From NCBI GenBank assembly GCA_030435675.1, contig CM059624.1:15028769-15092768 (forward strand): 64,000 nucleotides of DNA, given 5' to 3'. The notes beneath the pieces are model-generated. The model was not told where the DNA came from. It worked only from the letters and a program-made list of their open reading frames with translations, and searched no databases. This DNA is from Steinernema hermaphroditum (lineage: Eukaryota > Nematoda > Chromadorea > Rhabditida > Steinernematidae). Position 1 is the stretch's first letter. Each line of letters starts with the position of its first letter. Below, one piece after another: positions 23,493-32,859 of this stretch. Made by a program: the position numbers and the translations under genes.

Positions 23493-23666
23493 CCCGGACA
23501 ACTCTGCTCATGACTCACGCCTCACGCCGTGTAAGTGGTCATGACTCAAAAGTATGACCCGGCCTGGCCTTTACAGACACTAGACAGTCTACGAGACACA
23601 AGAATCTGCAAGTGGGTCCGCTTCGATCAGTCGGAGGCGATCGTGTCGGAAGTCGGTCTTGCAGCG

Positions 23667-25103
23667 ATGTTCGGTGCCATTTTTCTGTTTTGCCTGGCCC
23701 TTCTTCGATGCGGCGACTTCGCCGTCATCGCCCGAAGGAACGTCGACGAATTCGACGATGCTGTCCAGGATCTCCGACATGTGAAGAATGTTTCGAGCCC
23801 GGGCACGGAGGTTCAGGGTGAGATGATGCTTAGTTCATAATACGACTTTTTCAGTGTTCGAGGTCTATTACGCAGAACAAGTGCTATTCGAAGAGAACAA
23901 CATCAGAGGAGACTTGCGAGATCCGGCGATGTTGAACTGGACTACCGTGAAGCGGTTGAAGAGTTGGTCTCCCCGAAGGTACTGTGAGTTTCTCCACCAG
24001 ATGAGAAACGTTACAGGTAAGCGTTCAATTGTGCACCTCCTTAGCATATGCTTTCTTTTCAGTATTTGACTCATTTGACCTCGAGGGAACAATCGCACGC
24101 GAATGCAACTTCTCGCTGGCCTGGAAGATCGACGTCGTTTGGATTTCCCCCAGGGACAATCATCATTACATCGTTTTGGGCGACTTTTACGACTACCGAT
24201 TCATAGAGAAGATGTTCTGCAGAAGTCCGATCGAGATACGAGAGGAATTCTATGAGAAAGTTGTGAAACGATTCCATGGTAAGTCAAGCTGAGAACATTT
24301 CTTGTGTTATTATGTTTTTTTGAAGGCAAAAAGGAAAGTGCGAACTCTTTTGTGAATTTCAAGGCCTTGTGTGCACGGATAAACGCAGGTAAATATCCGT
24401 TTTAGCCCTTTTAGTGTACGGTAGAGTCTTTCCAGAAGTGCATCAGTTGTGCTATGAGGGTCAAGTCATGCACAGTAAACAATGCATCAAAGGAAACTTC
24501 AATCACAGCGGAATTCTGATCAAAAGGGAAGTGCTAGACCTGGAAGATGACGTATTTTGCACCTTCCTTCAAGTTCTGATTGCTTTCTACAGTAAGGCAT
24601 GACAATATTTAACCGCGAATTTGACCGATTCATTCAAGACTCCGATCATGACGAAATGCTCAAAATGGAGCACTATGGGTGTGCGCCGATTACTTTACTG
24701 GACTTCGCTGTTGTGCCTTCAAAGAATCCTAAATTTGTTATCGTCGGGAACTTCAACAACTTTGAATTTGTAAGGAAGGTGGTTTCCCAGCTGCCCACCG
24801 ATGATATGAAGTGCACCTTCTTCAAGAAAGCTATCGTTTCCAAACACGGTGGGGGAAGTGTAAACTGATAAATTATGGAAAATTTCAGGCAACAGTGGAG
24901 AACCGAGCTATGCGGATGCGTATTCTGTATGCAACGGAACTGAACCCAACTCGGTGGACGAAATGACGACTGTAAAGGAGACGCCCCAGGCTCCCACCGC
25001 GAAGCCCCTGTACCGTAGCCCCGGCCACGCGAATGGGCGCTACCTTCGCAGCGTTCCTACTTTCATTATTGGTGTTGCAGTTCAGTGGTTGTGGTTGATT
25101 TGA
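23667..25103 (+). CDS. Unrecognised secreted repeat protein, possibly GPI-anchored
   Basis: Seven exons, 23667-23817, 23855-24016, 24063-24278, 24326-24388, 24436-24591, 24639-24848 and 24889-25103, give 390 aa; every intron is 37-47 nt and in phase 1. I chose the ATG at 23667 because it begins a classic signal peptide (MFGAIFLFCLALLRCGDFA). The body contains about three diverged repeats around a G-N/D-F core (YIVLGDFYDYRFIEKMF; CIKGNFNHSGILIKREVL; FVIVGNFNNFEFVRKVV), each followed by a short FY/FF-K segment. A threonine/proline linker precedes a hydrophobic C-terminus (VPTFIIGVAVQWLWLI), which suggests a GPI anchor signal. No known family is evident. It starts 160 bases after the TTCGGG element, which may affect its promoter. 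Confidence 0.78.
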
Positions 25104-25167
25104 TACTAGACGGGAGGCGTTCCCTCGTGGACGGATATGAAGTCACCTCCACTTTCACACATTGGAG

Positions 25168-25241
25168 TAGGGTTGTCGAATAGTTAAAATCATCGAATAT
25201 CGAATATGGTCGAATGTTCGATTCGATTCGACAACCCTAGA
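25168..25241. repeat. 74-bp inverted-repeat element
   Basis: TAGGGTTGTCGAAT opens and its reverse complement closes a short palindromic element whose interior is made of TCGAAT motifs. The end resembles those of the elements at 22444 and 19389. No target-site duplication is evident. Confidence 0.6.
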
Positions 25242-25476
25242 CTGGACGGGGCATAGGATGGGAGGTGGACGGAGAAGGGATGTGCCGTGGACCGGGGAAG
25301 GGAAACTGAGCGTGGGATGAGCATGAGCATTCTTTTCACACGTTTCGTACATAGCGAGCCCTTCTGCAGCAGATAGTAAGTCAGATGATGGCGAATCGAA
25401 CCAATCGGTAAGCTTATATTTATAACACATATTTATTATTTTTATCAAGTAAAGAGAACACTTGGAAAGGAATGAA

Positions 25477-26379
25477 TCAACGACTGTATACATGTATTTG
25501 CCCGTAATCAGAAACGGAGACCTTTAACTTTTTCTTTGTCTCAGGTAGTTCCCAAAAAGCAGTTTTACCACCAGAGGGCCAATTACGAGGTATCACCGCG
25601 AATTGTGGGTATAGAGATTTCAAATCATCCAAGGGAAATGAGGAAGTTCCTGTAAGACGGAAATCAGTCCGTTCTCCTCTGAAGTAGCGATCGAACACAC
25701 AAGTAACCATGTCGATGTCCAATGTGAGATTGGAATTTGCAATATCAAGTTCGGTAAACCTTGGTGATTTCACGAAGACTTTGATCAAGTCTTGGAAGCC
25801 CGATGACCATGTAGTATTTGCCGCTAATTTCAGTTTTTTCAAACTACCGAATGCGACCTGGCGTCTTACAAATCCGTAGCACTTTCCTCCATAGTTGCCA
25901 ACATAGATGTCGGACAGGCCACTACAGTTCATTAGGCCATGAAAGAGAGCGTCGCGTACTTTGTTGGGAGGTACCTCAGAGAGCCGTTGAGATGTATTTC
26001 CGAATACATCCAATTTACAGCCACTAGCAAGTGACCGAATCATCGGTAGTGTTTTCGTTCGGAACTGTTCCAGCGTCTCTTCCTCTCTTTCTATGTCACC
26101 CATTGATAACAGACAAAAGTGAATGGACTCGATTCGGTCATACTGGAAGTCTATCTTGGGAGGAACTTCGTGAAAGGAGCTGTCCCGAAAGTAACGTGTC
26201 AAGCCGAATTTAGTGCCGTCCCTGTTCGATTCCAAAATAATGTATATTTCGCGACGCTTGCTGAAATGAGTTTCGGCTGCAGACGACCAATATCCTGAGC
26301 AGAGCCTAAGAATGTCGATGTCAGATTTGGATAGTCGATGGAAGACTTCGTCGTAGAAGTGCAGAGGTAGGGAGTTCAT
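25477..26379 (-). CDS. F-box-like protein, single exon (copy 1)
   Basis: A 300-aa intronless member of the local family. The N-terminus MNSLPLHFYDEVFHRLSK has the L-P-x4-x2-V-x3-L-x3-D pattern of an F-box; nematode F-box proteins recruit targets to SCF ubiquitin ligases. The rest has two or three leucine-rich strands (FTELDIANSNLTLDIDM; VTCVFDRYFRGERTDFRL) like the target-binding half of nematode F-box families. It ends in a short KKKLKVSVSDYGQIHV tail. A palindromic box lies 71 bases upstream of the ATG. Middle segments are identical to parts of the gene at 32860. Assignment as F-box is inferred from pattern, not certain. Confidence 0.8.
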   Translation of the reverse strand: MNSLPLHFYDEVFHRLSKSDIDILRLCSGYWSSAAETHFSKRREIYIILESNRDGTKFGLTRYFRDSSFHEVPPKIDFQYDRIESIHFCLLSMGDIEREEETLEQFRTKTLPMIRSLASGCKLDVFGNTSQRLSEVPPNKVRDALFHGLMNCSGLSDIYVGNYGGKCYGFVRRQVAFGSLKKLKLAANTTWSSGFQDLIKVFVKSPRFTELDIANSNLTLDIDMVTCVFDRYFRGERTDFRLTGTSSFPLDDLKSLYPQFAVIPRNWPSGGKTAFWELPETKKKLKVSVSDYGQIHVYSR

Positions 26380-26431
26380 AGTTCATGAGCTGCGTCGATA
26401 TAGAGTGAGGTTCCATTATATGATCAATGTT

Positions 26432-26450
26432 TGATGCGCGGATGCATCGC
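26432..26450 (-). promoter_or_regulatory. Palindromic upstream box of F-box-like copy 1
   Basis: Read on the minus strand: CGATGCATCCGCGCATCA, 71 bases before the ATG, with a TATA-like stretch between. The same box occurs 69-71 bases upstream of four other intact family members. Confidence 0.6.
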
Positions 26451-26849
26451 AAAAAGCTGAACAGAAGCAAAACCGAAACTTTCGGGTTCCCGACCCGAAA
26501 TCCCGATTTGATAATTTGGAAATGTTTCACCCTGCGATACCCGAGTTGCATGAATCTCGAATTCTTTCTAGACTCGGAGTCCTAACCGCATATAGCATAT
26601 AATAGCCCCGGAAAAATACTTGTGTGTTCGACCGCTTCTTCAGAGAAGAGCCCAGCAATGTAGCTAATTACGGTAGCCTCAATCATGCGATGCTTTAAGC
26701 CTCCGGATTGCCATGTGAGTTTTGAAAATCGGAATTTGAATATCCATAGAGGTGCTCAAATTGACATCTTAACGGATCATCTCAAGCATCTGTATGTTGC
26801 GCCTACATTGAGTTTCATTTATTATGGTCTTTGTAGGTGCCGGCCTGTC

Positions 26850-27125
26850 GACTTCGCCGCTTTAAACAACACCTTCCTCTACGATAGCGTAAGTTCTCTC
26901 TTTACTCGCAGTGCGACCGCTGATCTCTCTTCTCGGATATCGTCCCCAGCCGAAACCAGAAGGAGATCAACGCCTACGGCTTGATTTGGTATTTCTGGTG
27001 TTATTCGCCTTGATACGAGAAGATAAACTGGTAAAAAAAGAATTCGCATAGACACTGATGAACTGACGCATATTTATTATGTTTATCAAACAGAAACATA
27101 AAGGGAACACTTGGAAAGGAATGAA
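26850..27125 (-). repeat. Inverted copy of the spacer repeated at 32.5 and 34.0 kb
   Basis: The ATATCCGAGAAGAGAGATCA and CAAATCAAGCCGTAGGCG landmarks of the spacers at 32436-32859 and 33877-34332 recur here in the opposite orientation. It lies downstream of the minus-strand F-box-like gene at 27126-28139, matching its position relative to the plus-strand genes. It was therefore duplicated along with the genes. Confidence 0.7.
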
Positions 27126-28139
27126 TCAACGACTACATACATGTATTTGCCCGTAATCAGAAACGGTTACCTTTAATTTCTTCTTTGTCTCGGGTAGCCC
27201 ACAAACATCATTAGGCCTAAACATCAGTCTCATACATCCAAATTTTATGCGAGCCATTTCTTTTTGGTCGTTTTCGTTTTCGGTTTCGGTTTTGGTGGTT
27301 TTTGGTTTTGTCTGGGGTAGCTCCCAAACCACAGTTGATTCAGCAGAGGGCCAGTTGTCAGGAATCACCGCAAATTGCGGGTAGAGAGATGTGAAATCAT
27401 CCAAAGGAAATGAGTGACTTCCTTCAAGATCGAAATCAGTTCGATCTCCTCTGAAGAAGCGATCGAACACACAAGTCACCATGTCGATGTCCAATTGTAA
27501 ATTCGTGTCTGCTATATCGAGTTTAGTAAACTTTGGTGATTTCACGAAGACTTTGATCAGTTCTTGGAATCCCACTGACCATGTAGTATTTGCCACTAAT
27601 TTCAGTCTTTTCAAACTACCGAATGCGATCTGGCGTCTTATGAACCCATAGCACTTTCCTCCATAGTTGCCGACCCAAATGTGGGACAGGCCACTACAAT
27701 TCATTAGGCCATGAAAGAGAGCGTCGCGCACTTTGTTGGGAGGTACTTCCCAGAGCTGTTGGGAGGTATTACCGTATACATCCAATGTGCAGTCACTAGC
27801 AAGTGACCGAATCATTGGAAGCGTTTTAGTTCGGAACTGTTCCAGCGTCTCTTCCTCTCTTTGTGCCTCATCTGTTGATTGCACACTAAAGAGAATGGAC
27901 TTGATTCGGTCATGCTGGAAGTCTATCTTGAAAGGAATTCCGCGAAGAGAGCGAAGTGTCAAGCCGACTTTAGTGCCTTGACTGTTCGATAGTAACGTGA
28001 CAAACAGTTCGCGACGTCTGCTGAAATGAGTTCCGGCTGCAGATGACCAGTATCCTGAGGACAACTTAAGAGACCCAATGTCAGATTTGGAGAGTCGATG
28101 CATGACTTCGTCGTAAAAGTCCAGAGGTAGGGAGTTCAT
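27126..28139 (-). CDS. F-box-like protein, single exon (copy 2)
   Basis: A 337-aa intronless family member. It has the F-box-like N-terminus (LPLDFYDEVMHRLSKSDI), the conserved LEQFRTKTLPMIRSLASDC, HGLMNCSGLSHIWVGNYGG and VFDRFFRGDRTDFDLEG blocks, and an extra segment of about 40 residues (KPKTTKTETENENDQKEM, then FGCMRLMFRPND) between two LPxTK motifs near the C-terminus. Copies 1 and 5 lack this insert. The likely role is substrate recognition in a ubiquitin ligase, inferred from the F-box pattern. The start faces away from the plus-strand gene at 28575, and 435 bases separate the two. Confidence 0.8.
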   Translation of the reverse strand: MNSLPLDFYDEVMHRLSKSDIGSLKLSSGYWSSAAGTHFSRRRELFVTLLSNSQGTKVGLTLRSLRGIPFKIDFQHDRIKSILFSVQSTDEAQREEETLEQFRTKTLPMIRSLASDCTLDVYGNTSQQLWEVPPNKVRDALFHGLMNCSGLSHIWVGNYGGKCYGFIRRQIAFGSLKRLKLVANTTWSVGFQELIKVFVKSPKFTKLDIADTNLQLDIDMVTCVFDRFFRGDRTDFDLEGSHSFPLDDFTSLYPQFAVIPDNWPSAESTVVWELPQTKPKTTKTETENENDQKEMARIKFGCMRLMFRPNDVCGLPETKKKLKVTVSDYGQIHVCSR

Positions 28140-28190
28140 AGTTCAAGAACTGTGCGAATACGGAGTGAGGTTCCCTTATAGATAAACTTC

Positions 28191-28208
28191 TGATGCGCAG
28201 ATGCATCG
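28191..28208 (-). promoter_or_regulatory. Palindromic upstream box of F-box-like copy 2
   Basis: Minus-strand reading CGATGCATCTGCGCATCA, 69 bases before the ATG. It combines the palindrome GATGCATC with a following GCGCATC. Confidence 0.6.
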
Positions 28209-28574
28209 TATCGCAAAAAAAGCAAAATCGAAACTGTCGGATACCCGAAAATTAGTGTGCGGCGCAGTTTTTGCCTTGGGAAATATTTCAGAGCGAGCGA
28301 GAGGCGATTAAAAATTCCCGCCACTTTTGACTCCCCTCGCGCGCGCAGTTCTTCTCTGCTTTGCAGCGCCATCGCTGATTTCTCCGTCACGCCGTCAGTA
28401 GCGCCGTCGCGTTTTTGTAGACGTCTAGACAGAGCTCTATGTACTGCAAAGGGCAAATCGTTGCAGACTCCAGACGTCTACAACCGCTTCATTTGGTCTG
28501 TTGTCCCCTCAGTCGTCATTCTTCTGTTAGCGTTCGAATCGACCGGTCGGTCGATATCTCTCTTGCGTTTCCGC

Positions 28575-30411
28575 ATGACTCAAAAGAAGAAAACGGAAGG
28601 CGGATCGCGATGGAAACGATTCCGCGTCTGGCTGACTCGATCGGAAGATGTCGGCGCGAAGAAGCCGTTGCCAGTGGCTATCTTCCAGAGGTTCTTCCCG
28701 AAGAAGGCACCGCAGCCTGTCGAATCCCCTCCTTGCGCCGCTGTTGCAATGCCGCCGCTAGCAGAACCACCGCAAATACTACCGCAACCGCCACCGCAGC
28801 CGCCTCCGCATCCGCCTCCTCAAGTGGTCCCATCGCAGCCGCCTTCTCAAGTCGTTCCACCGGAGAAAAAAACGGAGAAGCGCACTGAGGGGAGCGCCAA
28901 GCGTCGCCGAGAAAGCGCAGGTTCTCCCACCCAAGCTTTACTGTATGTGTGTGTTTTCAGAACAAAGTGAAAACGGAACTTCCCCCTCCAACGCTTCCAC
29001 CTCCATCTCCAAAGACAGCGCCGAATACAAAGTCTCCGAAGACTGTCGAGAAGACCGTGGATACAACCGCAGAGAAGAAGGCATACCTTGCGTAAGTTTG
29101 AATACTGTAATTTGATAACAACATCTTGAGATTTAGAGGACTGGCGAACTCGTTGCGGAAGTTCGAAGACAGTCTTCGACGCCGAAAACGACGTTCGAGG
29201 GAGACGAAGCAATCAGAAGAGAGCGTCGACCAGTAAGTGCTACTGTGCCCCCTTCACAGCTTCTACGGTATTCTAGGGCGGAAGAATCTGGGAAAACGGG
29301 TAAAGGAAAACGTTCGAAGAAGGGCAAAAATCGGCGACGACGAAAGAGGGACAACAAGACGATGTCCACGATGGGTGAGTTCTCTTTTCCCGCCAGCTAC
29401 CGTAGTCGGACATCTACAGGCATCAAGGAAAGCTGGAAAAGCTTAAAAGAGCGGAGTGCGAAAAACTGGGCACAGGTCAAGAAGAGGTTCGTCAGCCGGC
29501 CCTGCAATCCGGCGTCAATGAATAAGGCTGTGGACCGTGTGCTCGAGCGCCGGAAGCATAGAAAGGCGCGCTCTCCCGATAAGCCTGGCTCATCTTCCTC
29601 CTCGAGCCAAGTGAAAGAAGGCGACGTGCGCTTCCCGACCAGTCACCATTCCTCGTGAGTGCCAGCGCTTGCGATTCATTCAAATCCCTTCAGTCACGAC
29701 GCTCCGAAGTCACCGAAGTCGAAGCAGATGCCGATATCACCTCCCTGTGCCGGTATCACGAAAAAGAAACCATCTAGCGAGAACTCTAAGGTGGATGTTC
29801 TCAAAGATTACGGTAACCGAACATTTTCAGACTGAGGAGAAGGTCTCGGAAACGGAGAAGGTGGAACTGGTGAAGAACAGCAATAACAACGGGTCACTCT
29901 TCGATGTCACCGGCCGTCCATTCTGGCAACAGCGGGGAAAAGGTATTCATGGCCGCTGCGACGTTGATGACGCGGGGGATCTCACTGACGATGAGCTTCC
30001 CCTGAATGCAGACCTGTTGCTAGACGTGCACAACGGCAAAATTGAGCTTGTCGACATGCCAAACGTCGAGTAAGTTTCGAATGCTCAAGACCTCGAAGAA
30101 TCTCGTCGTTCAGGATCGTTCTGGACCCTTTCGCGCCGATCGAAAAGCTGCACGAGCGCGACAGTCTCTTCTTCGTACGCGACTTGATCTACTCGAATAC
30201 GGCGCGCTCGATGATCCATATGAACGACGATTACAGCTTGTCCGAGAGTATGAGATCGTCACGTACGAAGAAGAAGAAGATCGTCTGGAAGTTGCCGCCG
30301 AAGAAATTCTGCGTTTACGACCGAGCTAATCCACGCGAGCTTGTGCAGAGGAGTTTTTCGGAAAAACGCATCTCATCGAATAGTCGTTCGACTCGGAAAT
30401 CGCGGAAATAA
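28575..30411 (+). CDS. Unrecognised basic, proline-rich 510-aa protein
   Basis: Eight exons, 28575-28920, 28968-29091, 29137-29232, 29277-29374, 29420-29654, 29694-29790, 29831-30069 and 30114-30411, sum to 511 codons. Intron 1 uses the acceptor at 28967, because the more obvious TTTTCAG at 28960 would break frame. The N-terminus is basic (MTQKKKTEGGSRWKRFRVW), then comes a proline run (PQPPPQPPPHPPPQ), then long Lys/Arg-rich segments (KGKRSKKGKNRRRRKRD). The last two exons look folded (LFDVTGRPFWQQRGKG; LFFVRDLIYSNTARSMI) before a basic Ser-rich tail. Composition suggests a nuclear or cytoskeletal scaffold; no signal peptide or membrane segment is seen. I recognise no family. Another gene starts about 390 bases downstream on the same strand. 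Confidence 0.78.
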
Positions 30412-30799
30412 TCAAATTATGATCAGATCTTCTTTTGTATTAGTCTTTATTATGTTTACATTTATATTCATTGTATATTGTATGTTTTGAAGCTTTTGGA
30501 TAGCTGAAAACCTTTGCCTAGATGCCCTTGGCAAGGACTGTAGGACTAGGAACAAAGTCCATTACTCAGTTTGGCGTTTGAATAGTCACAGGCATGATGA
30601 TTAGGCATGGGATAGACGGCGGACGGATATGACTCACAGAGGCCGAAATGACCGACAGAGGCCGATGAGTCACGTGATCGGCGACTCGCTTGGGCATACG
30701 CCCCTTCCTCACTTAGTTCACCATTTCATTTCACTCCAGAACGGCTGCTCATCCATCCCCATCTACCAATTCGTCCTTTTTTCAGACCTTCCTCTTAAC
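30412..30799. other. Intergenic spacer with trans-splice-like acceptor
   Basis: Holds the 3' end of the 510-aa gene and, at 30778-30785, a ccttttttcag acceptor 15 bases before the next ATG. That is consistent with a trans-spliced leader. No other feature seen. Confidence 0.45.
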
Positions 30800-31231
30800 A
30801 TGACCGACAATCTGACCATGGAATACAACCGTGAGGCTGGACGCATCTTCCACGAGACTTTTGGCGACTTCATCGACGTTCCGATCCAATGCATTGTTGT
30901 TGCGTCCGGAGAAGTTCAGCTTGTGCACACCCTCTTGAACGCTGGCTCTCGAACCAGAATTAACTACAATAACATGGCTAATCACTCCATTGGCCGAACT
31001 GTGAGATATTCTTGGTGATAGTCATGATCTGAACGATATTTTCAGAGCATCGCTGCCGGCATTGTCGAGGCCCACATGCTGATCAGCATATACTTCCTCG
31101 ACGATGCTCGCTACAACATTGATCTGCTAGACTTTGAATACCGCTTCCGAAACGTTGTCCGTGCTCTTGAGGAACGTTGGGCGAACGACCCTATCGCCAC
31201 CCTTGCTCGCCGTGGACAGAACGGACCGTGA
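30800..31231 (+). CDS. Unrecognised small 128-aa protein
   Basis: Two exons, 30800-31000 and 31046-31231, joined in phase 0 by a 45-nt intron. The protein begins MTDNLTMEYNREAGRIF, has a compact middle (VPIQCIVVASGEVQLVHTLL) and a helical second half (IVEAHMLISIYFLDDARYN; VVRALEERWANDPIATLARR). There is no signal peptide. The alternating hydrophobic pattern suggests a small folded cytosolic protein, but I can name no family. The upstream acceptor suggests trans-splicing. F-box-like copy 3 starts 188 bases downstream. Confidence 0.75.
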
Positions 31232-31348
31232 ATCTAAGTGGATATTATCTTTTATCCGTCTGTATTTAAGAAAACGCTTTTGTTGTTTATGTATCGCACC
31301 TTTCTTATCGTACACATACATCTGACAAATGTAATGCCATCTGTTTTG

Positions 31349-31366
31349 CGATGCATCCGTGCATCA
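31349..31366 (+). promoter_or_regulatory. Palindromic upstream box of F-box-like copy 3
   Basis: CGATGCATCCGTGCATCA, 70 bases before the ATG at 31419, followed by a TATAAAAG element at about 31379. Confidence 0.6.
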
Positions 31367-31418
31367 AAAGAGTACCATATAAAAGATTCTCACTGCGTAT
31401 TCGCACAGTTCTTGAACT

Positions 31419-32435
31419 ATGAACGCCCTACCTCTCGACTTTTACGACAAAGTCATCCATCAGCTCTCCAAATCTGACATTGGACCTCTTAAGCGCTTCT
31501 CAGGATACTGGTCATCTGCAGCCGAAACTCATTTCAACAAGCGTCGCGAACTTTTGGTTTCCTTAAGATCGAACAGCGAAGGTACTAAAGTCGACATGAC
31601 ACTTCGCTCGTTTCAAGGAGAAAATCCTTTCCAGATAGATTTCCAGCATGACCGGATCAAGTCCATTGTCTTTAATGTACAATCAACCGATGAACCAGAA
31701 AGAGGGAAAGAGACGCTGGAACAGTTCCGAACTAAAACGCTTCCAATGATTCGGTCACTTGCTAGTGACTGCACATTGGATGTATACGGTAATACCTCCC
31801 AACAGCTCTGGGAAGTACCTCCCAACAAAGTGCGCGACGCTCTCTTTCATGGCCTAATGAATTGTAGCGGCCTGTCCCACATTTGGGTCGGCAACTATGG
31901 AGGAAAGTGCTATGGGTTCATAAGACGTCAGGTCGCATTCGGTTGTTTGAAAAGACTGAAATTAGGGGCAAATACTACATGGTCAGTGGGCTTCCAAGAC
32001 TTGATCAAAGTTTTCGTGAAATCACCAAAGTTTACTGAACTCGATATAGCAGACACGAATTTACAATTGGACATCGACATGGTGACTTCTGTGTTCGATC
32101 GCTTCTTCAGAGGAGATCGAACTGATTTCGATCTTGAAGGAAGTTACTCATTTCCCTTGGATGATTTCACATCTCTCTACCCGCAATTTGCGGTGATTCC
32201 TGACAACTGGCCCTCTGCTGAATCAACTGCGGTTTGGGAGCTACCCCAGACAAAACCAAAAACCACGAAAATCGAAACCGAAAGCGAAAACGACCAAAAC
32301 GAAATGGCTCGCATAAAATTCGGATGTATGAGCCTGATGTTTAGGTCTAATGATATTTGTGTGCTACCCGAGACAAAGAAGAAATTAAAGGTAACCGTTT
32401 CTCGTTACGGGCAAATACATGTACGTAGTCGTTGA
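31419..32435 (+). CDS. F-box-like protein, single exon (copy 3)
   Basis: A 338-aa intronless protein, first of a three-gene direct tandem array. N-terminus LPLDFYDKVIHQLSKSDI is F-box-like; the body carries the family blocks TKTLPMIRSLASDC, FHGLMNCSGLSHIWVGNYGG and VFDRFFRGDRTDFDLEG, and the C-terminal insert between two LPxTK motifs. The first two thirds are nearly identical to the gene at 32860. Proposed role: substrate receptor of an SCF-type ubiquitin ligase. The single-exon structure contrasts with the multi-exon genes around it. Confidence 0.82.
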   Translation: MNALPLDFYDKVIHQLSKSDIGPLKRFSGYWSSAAETHFNKRRELLVSLRSNSEGTKVDMTLRSFQGENPFQIDFQHDRIKSIVFNVQSTDEPERGKETLEQFRTKTLPMIRSLASDCTLDVYGNTSQQLWEVPPNKVRDALFHGLMNCSGLSHIWVGNYGGKCYGFIRRQVAFGCLKRLKLGANTTWSVGFQDLIKVFVKSPKFTELDIADTNLQLDIDMVTSVFDRFFRGDRTDFDLEGSYSFPLDDFTSLYPQFAVIPDNWPSAESTAVWELPQTKPKTTKIETESENDQNEMARIKFGCMSLMFRSNDICVLPETKKKLKVTVSRYGQIHVRSR

Positions 32436-32859
32436 TTCATTCCTTTCCAAGTGTTCCCCTTATTTGATAAAATTAATGCGTCAGTGTCTTTTTGAATTCT
32501 TTCTTTTACCAGTTTATCTTCTCGTATCGAGGCGTGCCCCCCCCCCCCACAAGAAAGCATGAATAACACCAGAAATACCAAATCAAGCCGTAGGCGTTGA
32601 TCTCCTTCTGGTTTCGGCTGGGGACGATATCCGAGAAGAGAGATCAGCGGCCGCACTGCGAGTGAAGTGGGACCTTCCGAGTAGCTGGCGGCACAGACTC
32701 CGGATATTCGACGGTGCTTCGTCTGTGGATCTTTGGAGGCGAATGGAACTACGGCACTCCTAGTGCTCCTTCTTCCTTCCTTTATTTTGCGATGCATCCG
32801 CGCATCAAAAATTTATCATATGATGGAGTCTCACTCCGTATTCGCACAGTTCTCGAACT
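32436..32859 (+). repeat. Duplicated spacer with promoter, unit 1
   Basis: This spacer is nearly the same as 33877-34332, including GATATCCGAGAARAGAGATC, GATATTCGACGGTGCTTCG and the promoter box, so each tandem unit comprises gene plus spacer, about 1.45 kb. It also holds a homopolymeric C run near 32538. Confidence 0.75.
32790..32807 (+). promoter_or_regulatory. Palindromic upstream box of F-box-like copy 4
   Basis: CGATGCATCCGCGCATCA, 70 bases before the ATG at 32860. Confidence 0.6.

Larger units (their letters stand above)
22444..23506. mobile_element. 1063-bp hAT-like non-autonomous element rich in TTCGGG repeats
   Basis: The left end reads CAGAGTTGTCGGGTTCGGG and the reversed right end CAGAGTTGTCCGGGTACCCG. 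Both flanks are CTCATGAC (22436-22443 and 23507-23514), a perfect 8-bp target-site duplication, which is the hAT superfamily signature. The interior is two arrays of TTCGGT/TTCGGG units with about 430 bases of unrelated sequence between them and no transposase. The apparent long proline/arginine reading frames here are artefacts of the repeat. Confidence 0.85.

Noticed and set aside
22439..23557. Long open frames encoding Pro/Lys/Arg/Phe-Gly repeats on both strands
   Set aside because: They are produced by the TTCGGG hexamer, which is open in several frames at once. There is no start context, splicing or domain; the sequence is an element interior.
28943..28960. Apparent 18-nt intron in the basic proline-rich gene
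   Set aside because: A normal 47-nt intron (28921-28967) using the next AG keeps frame better, so no ultra-short intron is needed. A similar 18-nt GT-AG pair at 29813 is likewise contained in a 40-nt intron.
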